NCBI RefSeq assembly: GCF_007830295.1
Contig: NZ_VLKC01000002.1
Coordinates: 1,672,513 to 1,736,512 of the forward strand
From: Sporomusa sp. KB1
GTDB lineage: Bacteria; Bacillota; Negativicutes; Sporomusales; Sporomusaceae
DNA length: 64,000 bases
Direction of reading: 5' to 3'
Shown piece after piece: positions 56,720-64,000 of this stretch (position 1 is the stretch's first letter; each line of letters begins with the position of its first letter). The notes below the pieces were generated by a model, which was not told where the DNA came from, did no database searches, and saw only the letters and a program-made list of their open reading frames with translations. A program made the translations under genes and the position numbers.

Positions 56720-57886
56720 ATGGATTTTGAGGATTTGCATGTCCATGCAAAAGAATTGGAGTTTATTAAATCATTTATTCAGATTACCTTCCATATGTTC
56801 GAGGATGGGGCGGTCTTCTTTGCAACCGATTTGACGGAGGTGACTTACAAGCATACTGAAAACTTCGACTTTCCCGGCCTTGATGTAGGCAATCAATTTA
56901 GCAAAAGTGGTTTGGCCGCCAAGATCATTCAGGCCGGCCATCCGATGCAGTTTGAAATACCGCGGGAGGTCTATGGCAAGCGGGTATGCGCCCTTGGCGG
57001 ACCTGTATGGAACGATACCGACAGTGACATTATCGGCTCATGGGCAATGGGCTCTCCCCGTGAGCATAAAATTGTTCAGGCTTTTGATACATTTGCCCCT
57101 GTATTAGCAGATATGCTGCCGGAGGGTGGCATTCTATGCCTTTCTACCAAAGATAAATACGCAAAGCGTCAGGGATCAAAAAAGTTTGATATACCGAGTA
57201 TTCAGGTAAATACGCCGGTCAGGGAAGGCAGTAGCCAGGAACAAGTGTTCAAACAAAAAAAGCTCGTCACTGAAGAGGTTGACGAATCCGTATACGGCGT
57301 TCCGGTTCTTTCCGCAACAGCACCGTTTTTTGACGATAAGACCGGGGCTGTATTAGGAGGGTTTACAGTGGCACTACCCCGCAAACTGGCAAAAGACCTT
57401 AAGGCAATCGCCAATACGTTGGACCAGGGATTAACCGGCGTGTCGGCCTCTATTCAGCAAATCACAGTGGCAACTAATGAAGCTAGCAGCAACCAAAGCA
57501 ACTTGCACGAAGAAATCGGGAAAGTAAAAGGACAGTTGGACAATATCAACAATGTTATGCGATTTATCAAGGAAATTGCTGACGAAACCAAGATGCTCGG
57601 CCTAAATGCGTCCATTGAGGCGGCAAGAGTGGGCGACGCCGGTCGAGGTTTTGGCGTTGTGGCTGAAGAAATACGCAAACTATCGGAAGAATCGAAAAAA
57701 ACGGTTGTCCAGATCAAGGAACTTACTCAGCAAATCGAAAAATCGATAAATATGACGGCTGACGCATCACAGTCGACCCTAGCCGTGACGGAGGAAACTT
57801 CAGCTGCTGTCCAGGAAGTAAACGCAACAATTGAAGAGATGACAAGCTTAGCTAATAAACTAACGGAAACGGCAGCAAACCTGTAG
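56720..57886 (+). CDS. Soluble chemoreceptor-like protein
   Basis: A 388-aa protein with no membrane segment. Residues 1-235 form a cytoplasmic sensor domain ([78 protein letters not shown]). Residues 240-388 form a shortened MCP signalling coiled coil with tip [22 protein letters not shown]. The sensor part recurs in Firmicute soluble receptors with unknown ligand. cheW follows after 19 bp. SD-like GAGAGG. Confidence 0.85.
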   Translation: MDFEDLHVHAKELEFIKSFIQITFHMFEDGAVFFATDLTEVTYKHTENFDFPGLDVGNQFSKSGLAAKIIQAGHPMQFEIPREVYGKRVCALGGPVWNDTDSDIIGSWAMGSPREHKIVQAFDTFAPVLADMLPEGGILCLSTKDKYAKRQGSKKFDIPSIQVNTPVREGSSQEQVFKQKKLVTEEVDESVYGVPVLSATAPFFDDKTGAVLGGFTVALPRKLAKDLKAIANTLDQGLTGVSASIQQITVATNEASSNQSNLHEEIGKVKGQLDNINNVMRFIKEIADETKMLGLNASIEAARVGDAGRGFGVVAEEIRKLSEESKKTVVQIKELTQQIEKSINMTADASQSTLAVTEETSAAVQEVNATIEEMTSLANKLTETAANL

Positions 57887-57905
57887 CAGAGGAGGTGCAA
57901 CAAAC

Positions 57906-58379
57906 ATGGCAAAGGAAAGCTTGACCCTTGTCGTGTACATACTGGAAGCAAACGATAAGTCTTATGAATACGGTATTCCTATCAGTCAGGTGCATGAACT
58001 TACTCGGCCGGGAAACATGATAAAACTGCCGGGCATGCCAGATTTCATCGACGGGATCATGAATCTGCGCGGTGAGGTCATCCCAATACTCGACTTTAAG
58101 AAGCGCTTCAATCTGGGTACAATCGGAATCAAAGACACCACGCGGATTGTCGTCGTAAACATGAATAACCAAAAATGCGGCGTCATTGTCGACGACGTTT
58201 TGGAAATTGTTCAGATTTCTGCGGAAAATATCGAAGATGCGCCATCAATAGCCGGCGGAGTGAAAGCCAACTTTATCCTTGGCATTGGCAACGTGGATGA
58301 TCGGCTTATTATTGCCATTGACATTGTTAAGATTTTGACTGAAAGTGAACAAGCGAAAATGGAAACTTTGGGTGCGTAA
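57906..58379 (+). CDS. cheW: Chemotaxis coupling protein CheW
   Basis: A 157-aa protein. SH3-like CheW fold: YEYGIPISQVHELTRPGNMIKLPGMPDFIDGIMNLRGEVIPILDFKKRF, then GVIVDDVLEIVQISAENIED. It links receptors to the kinase CheA. Paired with the soluble receptor immediately upstream; no cheA in the window. SD GAGGAGGTG. Confidence 0.95.
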   Translation: MAKESLTLVVYILEANDKSYEYGIPISQVHELTRPGNMIKLPGMPDFIDGIMNLRGEVIPILDFKKRFNLGTIGIKDTTRIVVVNMNNQKCGVIVDDVLEIVQISAENIEDAPSIAGGVKANFILGIGNVDDRLIIAIDIVKILTESEQAKMETLGA

Positions 58380-58380
58380 C

Positions 58381-58417
58381 TTCCCTAAGAGGCAAGCTTG
58401 TGTAGTCTCTTAGGGAA
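58381..58417 (+). terminator. Hairpin after cheW
   Basis: TTCCCTAAGAG/CTCTTAGGGAA, an 11-bp stem without a T-run. The 240 bp from here to mutL hold no supported gene. Confidence 0.6.
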
Positions 58418-58656
58418 ATTACGACCCTTCTGCTGTCCAAAAACGTTTGACGCGTCTTAGTTTGCTCCAATGTGCGGGGTCAGGCTTCAAAAGCCAGTAA
58501 GCCTACCGGTTTCTCCATCCAAAATGCGGAGGCTGCCATCAGTATATTTCTGACTTCGACTTTAAGAAAATTGGCAAATGACGGAAAATTTTCGATGTTG
58601 TCCCAGATCCCGAAAACATATGACTCAAAACTCAAACAAGAATGGATGGATGCCAA

Positions 58657-60072
58657 ATGAATGTACACCTGTTAATCGATTTTGGAAGCACTTATACAAA
58701 AGTACTTGCCGTCGATATTGAAAAAGAAATCGTTATTGGCAGAGCACAGGCGCCTACAACTGTGGGTACCGACGTTACCATCGGACTCAACAATGCTCTA
58801 TCTAATTTATTTAAAACCTGCGGACTAGATGAAACCCAAATTCAGGACAGCTACGCCAGCAGCAGCGCAGCCGGCGGTTTGAAAATGGCGGCTATCGGAC
58901 TTGTTCCGGAACTGACATTAGAGGCTGCCCGCCGGGCTGCGTTAGGTGCAGGGGCAAAAGTTACCTGTTCCTATGGTTTTGAGATTAATAAACAAATTGT
59001 TCACGAAATTGAGAGTGCAAAATGTGACATGATACTTTTGTGTGGCGGAACCGACGGTGGGGATCAAAATGTAATTGTTCACAATGCAAAGCTACTGGCC
59101 CAGTCCAATATCAAATCTCCAATATTAGTTGCCGGCAATCGTGCTGTTACAAGCCAAGTAAGCACTATTCTGGGCGAAGCGGGCAAGAAAATCTACTCGG
59201 CCAAAAACGTTTTACCAAGTCTTGATACATTGGACGTAGAGCCTGCACAAAAAAAGATTCGTGAAATTTTTATCGACCACATCACTAAAGCGAAAGGATT
59301 GGATAAGGCTCAATACCTGATTGGCGATGTTATCATACCTACCCCTAAGGCAACGCTTCAAGCAGCAACCCTGCTAGCTGATGGAACGAAAAATGAACCT
59401 GGAATAGGCAGTGTGATTGTTGTCGAGGTAGGTGGGGCTACAACTAATATTCATTCAGTGATTGATAATTTGCCTGTAACCTATCAAGCAATTGTTAAAG
59501 GTTTGCCTGAAACAAGGGTAAAGCGTACGGTCGAGGGAGATTTGGGGATAAGATATAATGCTCCAACGATTTATGATCATGTTGGTAATGAACAGTTTTT
59601 AACAAAATTGAAAACACTCGTTCCGTCCCTTGATGGTGAACAAATTGATATTACTAACTATGTCAGGGAAATAGCAAATAATGTTGGTTATGTTCCGGCA
59701 AATGATATTGAGTTTAACTTAGATATCGCCTTAGCCGGATTTGCTACGTCGATGGCCGTACAGCGGCATGCTGGAACTGTAAAAAAAGAGTGGACAGTTG
59801 TCGGGGAAGTCGTCGTCCAACATGGGAAGAACTTCCTCAAAACAGAAAACATTATTGGAACTGGCGGCATATTTAAGTATGGCTTGCATCCAGAAAAAGT
59901 ATTGCGCTCGGCGTTATTCAGTGCAGAAACGCCATGGAGCCTAAAACCGCAGGAACCCAAAGCATACTTGGATAGTAACTATATTCTATACGGAATTGGA
60001 TTATTGGCTGAAAAATATCCGGATCAAGCGCTAAGGATTGCCAAGAAGTATTTAAAGCCAACTGTACTCTAA
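58657..60072 (+). CDS. glmL: MutL/GlmL, glutamate mutase-associated ASKHA ATPase
   Basis: 471 aa starting at MNVHLLIDFGSTYTK. ASKHA-fold signatures: phosphate-1 LIDFGSTYTKV, MILLCGGTDGGD and VIVVEVGGATTNIHS. GlmL is thought to be the reactivase/chaperone that swaps damaged cobalamin in glutamate mutase. First gene of mutL-mutE-mutS. In Clostridium tetanomorphum the order is S-L-E, so the S gene has a different place here. Confidence 0.93.
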   Translation: MNVHLLIDFGSTYTKVLAVDIEKEIVIGRAQAPTTVGTDVTIGLNNALSNLFKTCGLDETQIQDSYASSSAAGGLKMAAIGLVPELTLEAARRAALGAGAKVTCSYGFEINKQIVHEIESAKCDMILLCGGTDGGDQNVIVHNAKLLAQSNIKSPILVAGNRAVTSQVSTILGEAGKKIYSAKNVLPSLDTLDVEPAQKKIREIFIDHITKAKGLDKAQYLIGDVIIPTPKATLQAATLLADGTKNEPGIGSVIVVEVGGATTNIHSVIDNLPVTYQAIVKGLPETRVKRTVEGDLGIRYNAPTIYDHVGNEQFLTKLKTLVPSLDGEQIDITNYVREIANNVGYVPANDIEFNLDIALAGFATSMAVQRHAGTVKKEWTVVGEVVVQHGKNFLKTENIIGTGGIFKYGLHPEKVLRSALFSAETPWSLKPQEPKAYLDSNYILYGIGLLAEKYPDQALRIAKKYLKPTVL

Positions 60073-60128
60073 CCAAAGAGTATGCTACGTACATTAACGC
60101 ATATTGACACATAAGGAGAGATGAGAAA

Positions 60129-61574
60129 ATGGCAATCAAAAACAAAAGGCTAACTGATGAAGAATTTTTCAAAATTCGGAAAGAAGAAGTACTGCCCATG
60201 TGGGCAACCGGAAAAGACGTCGAGAATTTAAGCGAATGTATTGAGATCGCGAAAGAATTATCCCAGGGCAAAAATTTTGCGATGAAGCTGAAAGAAGCGA
60301 AGGAGAAGGGAACACACGTACTTATACCTCAGTTTGGACGGGCTCTTACCGAATATACAATTGAGGGATTAGAATATGTGGAAGCCAATTCGGATTTGGT
60401 TTCTAATGGTGCGTGGCTTATTTACTCTGACTCTTACACACGGAAATTAGACTTTAAGAGTGCTCAGATGGGCATTGAGCGTAGTAAACAAGAGGGTATG
60501 TCTATGCTCAACGGCTGGCCGATAGTCAATTTCGGTGTCGAAGAGGCGCGTAGGATTATGAAGGCGACCAAGGTGCCTCTCAGTTTCAATTCAACCGACG
60601 AAGACGGGCGACTGGCTGCGGAGATTGCCTTGGCGGCTGGGTGGAACTCTTGTTTTGCTCGATCACTTCAGGAAGTAATATCTCATTGCAAGAACATAAC
60701 TTTGGAAGAAGAAATCAGAATAAACCAGTATGAATCGCGCCTTGCAGGCATATACACGGAAAATGGTGTACCTATATGCCCGTGGAATCCCAGCAATCTC
60801 TCCGGTTACGACAGTGCAGGCTATCGTTGCTTCGTGAATGTCTCTGAATCTTTGCTTGCCGCTGAGCAAGGGGTGAGGTACCAATACGTAGAGCTCGGAC
60901 AGAATATGAATCTGATTCAGGATATTGCCATGATCAGGGTTACGGAAAAGCTCTGTAACGAATATTGTAAACGCTTTGGCTATAATGTGGAATTCTTTAT
61001 GGGAGGTTTCCCGTTCTTGGGTGCATGGCCTCCGCGGGCGGAAGAAGCAAACGCCATGATCGCCTGGAATGCAATAATCACAATAATGTGCGGTGCTACC
61101 GGAGTCATCCTGAAATGTCAGGACGAAGCATTTGCAACGCCGACCAAGGAGAGCATGGCCATGTCGGTAAGACTGGCGCGGCATCTTATTACTCTGATGG
61201 GTACCCAGAAACTCCCCGATAACGAGGCGCTGAGACTGGAAGAAGCAATGATCGAAGCGGAAGTAAGAGCATTAATGGAGAAGTGCCTGGAAGCCGGCAA
61301 CGGCGATATGGCGGTCGGCATGTGCAGAGGCGTCGAGGCTGGATGGGTCGATACCATGCTTACTCCCTGGAAATACAACAAAGGGAATGTCACGGTTATG
61401 CGCGATGCCCAAGGCGCTGTAAGGTATTTTAATACTGGCGATATTCCCCTGCCGCCAGAAGTTAAGGAGTATCACAAAGCAAAACTTGCCGAAAGAGCCA
61501 AAAAGGAAGGCCGGGAGCTGAGTTTTGACATGGCGGTGCAGGATTTGCAATTTGCTTCTAGGATTGCGAAGTAG
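60129..61574 (+). CDS. glmE: Glutamate mutase epsilon subunit
   Basis: A 481-aa protein of the family's usual length. TIM-barrel catalytic subunit: VLIPQFGRALTEYTIEGLEYVE, IVNFGVEEARRIMKATKVPL, and FMGGFPFLGAWPPRAEEANAMIAWNAI. With GlmS and adenosylcobalamin it converts L-glutamate to (2S,3S)-3-methylaspartate, the first step of glutamate fermentation. SD AAGGAGAG. Confidence 0.96.
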   Translation: MAIKNKRLTDEEFFKIRKEEVLPMWATGKDVENLSECIEIAKELSQGKNFAMKLKEAKEKGTHVLIPQFGRALTEYTIEGLEYVEANSDLVSNGAWLIYSDSYTRKLDFKSAQMGIERSKQEGMSMLNGWPIVNFGVEEARRIMKATKVPLSFNSTDEDGRLAAEIALAAGWNSCFARSLQEVISHCKNITLEEEIRINQYESRLAGIYTENGVPICPWNPSNLSGYDSAGYRCFVNVSESLLAAEQGVRYQYVELGQNMNLIQDIAMIRVTEKLCNEYCKRFGYNVEFFMGGFPFLGAWPPRAEEANAMIAWNAIITIMCGATGVILKCQDEAFATPTKESMAMSVRLARHLITLMGTQKLPDNEALRLEEAMIEAEVRALMEKCLEAGNGDMAVGMCRGVEAGWVDTMLTPWKYNKGNVTVMRDAQGAVRYFNTGDIPLPPEVKEYHKAKLAERAKKEGRELSFDMAVQDLQFASRIAK

Positions 61575-61654
61575 TGACACCAATTTGTCAGATGATATTT
61601 TTATATAAAAAAAGATATGAAAATTAAAATTCACCAAGCAATTAGGAGGAAAAA

Positions 61655-62089
61655 ATGGAACAGAGAAAGGTTAATAAAAGTGTAGTTATCGGCACCATCG
61701 GAGCCGATGCACATATGATCGGTGGTTGGGTGCTTCAAAAGACATTTAAAGATGCAGGCTATACGGTTGCATTCCTGGGGGCTGTCGTTCCACAACAAGA
61801 ATTCATCAACGCCGCAATAGAAATCAATGCCGATGCGATCCTTATTTCGTCAATGTACGGAATGGGGCTCCTAGACTGCGAAGGATTTAGGGGAAAGTGC
61901 ATTGAGGCTGGCTTGAAGGATATCATCCTATATGTGGGTGGTACTGTTGCCGCTCCGCTTGAGCTTGATAAGAATTGGCCTGAGATCGAACGCCGGTTCC
62001 GGGAAATGGGTTTCAACCGGGCTTTTCGGGTTTCTACAACTGCAGCAGAAGTGGTTAAGGCTTTGAAGGAAGATCTGGGTATCGCCTAA
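61655..62089 (+). CDS. glmS: Glutamate mutase sigma subunit (B12-binding)
   Basis: A 144-aa protein. The cobalamin-binding motif is D18-x-H20-x-x-G23 (GADAHMIGG), where His replaces the lower axial ligand of B12; then LISSMYGMG and LYVGGTVAAP, the SL and GG parts of the fold. Closing gene of the operon. Methylaspartate ammonia-lyase is not in the window. SD AGGAGG. Confidence 0.96.
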   Translation: MEQRKVNKSVVIGTIGADAHMIGGWVLQKTFKDAGYTVAFLGAVVPQQEFINAAIEINADAILISSMYGMGLLDCEGFRGKCIEAGLKDIILYVGGTVAAPLELDKNWPEIERRFREMGFNRAFRVSTTAAEVVKALKEDLGIA

Positions 62090-62188
62090 TTGATTTACAT
62101 AACGATTGGAATAGAGCGATAAGCTCCCTGATCTCTTTTCTATGTTTTAGAAATCTTTACTACTGAGAATCTAATCAAATATAAAAAT

Positions 62189-62226
62189 AAAGCATTCCAC
62201 GCAAATGTCTGGAATGCTTTATTTTA
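62189..62226. terminator. Terminator after glmS and after the tRNA-Gly fragment
   Basis: AAAGCATTCCA/TGGAATGCTTT stem with T/A-rich flanks on both sides; works in both directions. Confidence 0.88.
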
Positions 62227-62227
62227 C

Positions 62228-62272
62228 TGGTGCAGGCAACGAGATTCGAACTCGCGACCCACGGCTTGGGAA
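62228..62272 (-). pseudogene. tRNA-Gly(CCC) 3'-half fragment (integration scar)
   Basis: Minus-strand sequence TTCCCAA (anticodon loop), GCCGT, GGGTC, the T-arm GCGAG-TTCGAAT-CTCGT, acceptor strand TGCCTGC, A, CCA. The D-arm and 5' acceptor strand are absent. A terminator follows directly. This is the displaced 3' end left when an element enters a tRNA gene; the intact tRNA should lie to the right, outside the window. Confidence 0.8.
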
Positions 62273-62578
62273 TTGGAAAACTTGGTTTCTTAGCCGTTCA
62301 TCATGTATTTTAAGTCCATCTAATCCGGATATCTAGCGGTTCCATTCTCCACTTTGTCCAATAAATCCAAGTCATATTAATGCGAATCGATCCGCAAAAA
62401 TTGAACGCCCGCATCTCAATCAGCTATAATTCTGGCTGGTATCCACGTATACGACAGAGCTTTTGATCTGATAAAGCAAAAGATTATCTCTTTGCCTGCT
62501 GTGCATCTTCCCGGTCTGAACCATAGCTGGCTTCAGAAAAGATGAGTGCAAATCCCCCTTTGTGTACAGCGTCAAAAT
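62273..62578. other. Intergenic stretch inside the presumed island
   Basis: About 300 bp with stop-riddled frames on both strands. No intact gene, and an integrase remnant could not be confirmed. Confidence 0.4.
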
Positions 62579-63388
62579 TTATTCTTCAATCAGTTGATAC
62601 TTTTCTGGAGTATCTTTACAATAGGTTTTTTCTGCTGCTTCGTGCCTAAACAGCCAACTTACAACATAGGGAAACCGGTTCCTAAATACTTCTTCGTTAT
62701 GTACTACAGCTTCTTCTATATAAAACTTTAGATTTTTTTCATCCAAGCCCTTACTCTTGATTATCTCATAGGCCTCTTTTACATAGTCTACCATCTGATT
62801 TAGAGGGTTCGGCTTTCCAACTCCCTCTTCACTTCCTACATCAAGATAAATCTTTTTGTTTTCTACAGGCAGCGCTTCATGCTTCATATATTTGATAAAT
62901 CTTTCGTACCAGACAGACGGTGATATTGCTCCAATCTTTCCAAACTCCTTCGGATATAAAAATGCCGCATACAAAGATATGAGTCCACCTATAGAAGCAC
63001 CTGCAATACCGTTATTACTACAATCTGTGTCCACATTATACCTATTGGCTATATACGGTTTCAGGGAATTAATAACGAAAGCTAAATATTGCCCTCCTTT
63101 CCCTCCAAAGTCATCATACTTATCTGAAATAGCTCTTGCGTACCACGGTGTATAATCGTCTACTCTTTTATTGCTTTCTACCCCAACTAAAATTACTTCA
63201 CGTGTTTGCTTTGTTGCATACAGCCTCTCTAATTTATTTAAAACAGAATACTTATCATCAAAAAATAACCTCTTCCCATCCTGAACGTATAATACTGGAA
63301 AAGCCATCTTTAAATTTAAATAAGAAGGCGGCAAATAAATAGTAAGTTTCCTTTCACAAAACACTTCCTCTAAAAGTTTTCCCTTCAT
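62579..63388 (-). CDS. Alpha/beta-hydrolase esterase, enterochelin-esterase (IroE/Fes)-like
   Basis: A 269-aa protein. Starts RKLTIYLPPSYLNLKMAFPVLYVQDGKRLF; nucleophile elbow GASIGG; later VYLDVGSEEG-type acid region (KKIYLDVGSEEGVGK) and catalytic His in EEAVVHNEEVF. No signal peptide. Fes/IroE-type esterases cleave ferric siderophores in the cell. The FepC-like ATPase gene just upstream on the same strand supports this. SD GGAGGAG. Confidence 0.85.
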   Translation of the reverse strand: MKGKLLEEVFCERKLTIYLPPSYLNLKMAFPVLYVQDGKRLFFDDKYSVLNKLERLYATKQTREVILVGVESNKRVDDYTPWYARAISDKYDDFGGKGGQYLAFVINSLKPYIANRYNVDTDCSNNGIAGASIGGLISLYAAFLYPKEFGKIGAISPSVWYERFIKYMKHEALPVENKKIYLDVGSEEGVGKPNPLNQMVDYVKEAYEIIKSKGLDEKNLKFYIEEAVVHNEEVFRNRFPYVVSWLFRHEAAEKTYCKDTPEKYQLIEE

Positions 63389-63430
63389 CCGTTCTTCTCC
63401 TCCTATAATAAAATTGTGGATAGATGGCTT

Positions 63431-64000
63431 TCATTTGTTTTCCTGCCCCTTAATCAGATCATAGGAAATGCAGACGGGTCGTCCGTTTCGGGGCTCTGCA
63501 ATGACTTGTGCGTCGATATGAAACACTTCCCGGAGTACTTCGGCAGTCACGACCTCTTCCGGCGTGCCGTGGCAGATGATTTCTCCGCTGCGAATGGCGA
63601 TCATATAATCCGCAAAACGCGCTGCGAGGTTCAGGTCATGCAGCACCATGACAATCGTGCAGTTCTGCTCCCGGTTGAGCCAGTATAAAAGCTCCAGGAC
63701 TTCCAGTTGATAGGATAGGTCCAAATAGGTCGTCGGTTCATCCAACAAAATAAGGTCGGTTTGCTGCGCCAGCGCCATGGCAATCCACACCCGCTGCTTT
63801 TGTCCGCCAGAAAGATTTTCCATTACCGTGGTTTCAAGTTCTGTAAGCTTCGTGACCTCCAGAGCCCATGCGATGATTTTTTTATCCTCTGACTTGAGCT
63901 TGCCAAAACCTCGCTGGTGGGGGAAGCGGCCATAGGCCACCAACTCGCCTACGCTGAGCCCCGTCGGCGCCTGCGGTGACTGAGGCAGAACCGCCATCTT
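63431..64000 (-). CDS. Iron-siderophore ABC transporter ATP-binding protein, 5' end outside window
   Basis: At least 189 aa of a FepC/FhuC-type ATPase. Visible: Q-loop AVLPQSPQAPTGLSVGELVAYGRFPHQ, ABC signature LSGGQKQRVWIAMALAQ, Walker B LILLDEPTTYLDLSYQLEVLELL and the H-loop VLHDLNLAARFADYMIAIRSGEI. Walker A lies beyond 64000. The frame stays open to the window edge. It energises uptake of ferric siderophore, cobalamin or heme; the esterase neighbour favours siderophore. Confidence 0.93.
   Translation of the reverse strand, partial: KMAVLPQSPQAPTGLSVGELVAYGRFPHQRGFGKLKSEDKKIIAWALEVTKLTELETTVMENLSGGQKQRVWIAMALAQQTDLILLDEPTTYLDLSYQLEVLELLYWLNREQNCTIVMVLHDLNLAARFADYMIAIRSGEIICHGTPEEVVTAEVLREVFHIDAQVIAEPRNGRPVCISYDLIKGQENK

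Noticed and set aside
58380..58656. Cobalamin riboswitch ahead of the glutamate mutase genes
   Set aside because: No B12-box or aptamer core could be found; only a plain hairpin is present.
58472..58668. 62-aa frames on both strands ahead of mutL
   Set aside because: Neither has an SD or a family match; the plus-strand one simply runs into the mutL start.
62228..62310. A functional tRNA-Gly gene
   Set aside because: Only the 3' half can fold; no D-arm or 5' acceptor strand is present upstream.

Overview
The window reads as chromosome of an anaerobic, endospore-forming Firmicute, most likely one with an outer membrane from the Negativicutes (Sporomusaceae: Sporomusa/Pelosinus-like). The basis is a cotJ spore-coat operon, a YjcZ-like small protein, Spo0E-like and AbrB-like regulators, pyruvate and indolepyruvate ferredoxin oxidoreductases, B12-dependent glutamate mutase, strong Shine-Dalgarno (SD) sites with frequent GTG/TTG starts, and moderate GC. 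The genus is inference.

Layout. 0-0.8 kb: start of an IS110-family recombinase and its structured non-coding end. 1-11 kb, almost all minus strand: cotJC/cotJB/cotJA, PspC, an FtsW/SpoVE-type flippase, a DUF2935 protein, trmB, an AcoR-like enhancer-binding protein without its GAFTGA loop, and an H-NOX chemoreceptor predicted to bind O2. One plus-strand beta-propeller gene has a broken start. 11-15 kb: a stand-alone siroheme/4Fe-4S domain protein, then a run of very small genes with good SD sites and their own terminators. 15-19.4 kb: AbrB regulator, membrane protein, small P-loop ATPase, and a segment bounded by an intact tRNA-Thr(CGT) and a displaced tRNA 3' half, an integration scar that holds an orphan double-glycine-leader peptide. 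19.4-24 kb: HD-GYP protein, NrdD-like fragment, iorA-iorB. 24-27.4 kb: a manganese (yybP-ykoY) riboswitch ahead of a small membrane protein and a P-type cation ATPase. 28-36.5 kb: pyruvate:ferredoxin oxidoreductase, ridA-threonine dehydratase with a DauR-type regulator, lrgA-lrgB. 37-46.4 kb: UPF0756 protein, an orphaned lysine riboswitch, and a cluster of two 2-hydroxyacid dehydrogenases, an aminotransferase, an FAD oxidoreductase, an MFS transporter and a NIF3-family protein. 47-56 kb: Spo0E-like protein, a 1028-aa BTAD/ATPase regulator divergent from an NCS1 permease, a Cache chemoreceptor, and a second manganese riboswitch ahead of a UPF0016 (MneA-like) exporter. 56.7-62.1 kb: soluble chemoreceptor, CheW, and glutamate mutase mutL-mutE-mutS. 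62.2-64 kb: a tRNA-Gly 3' scar followed by an esterase and a FepC-like ATPase, probably a siderophore island running past the window.

Two signals cut across these genes. (1) A PhoB-like direct-repeat promoter box (two TTCTAAA half-sites 11 bp apart, usually 7 bp before a TATWAT -10) occurs five times, each just downstream of an intrinsic terminator. It drives two paralogous secreted Arg/Glu/His-rich proteins, probably abrB, and two apparent small RNAs. This looks like an undescribed regulon. (2) A dispersed two-hairpin element occurs four times, each abutting an intrinsic terminator; one copy lies where the gene of the lysine riboswitch should be.
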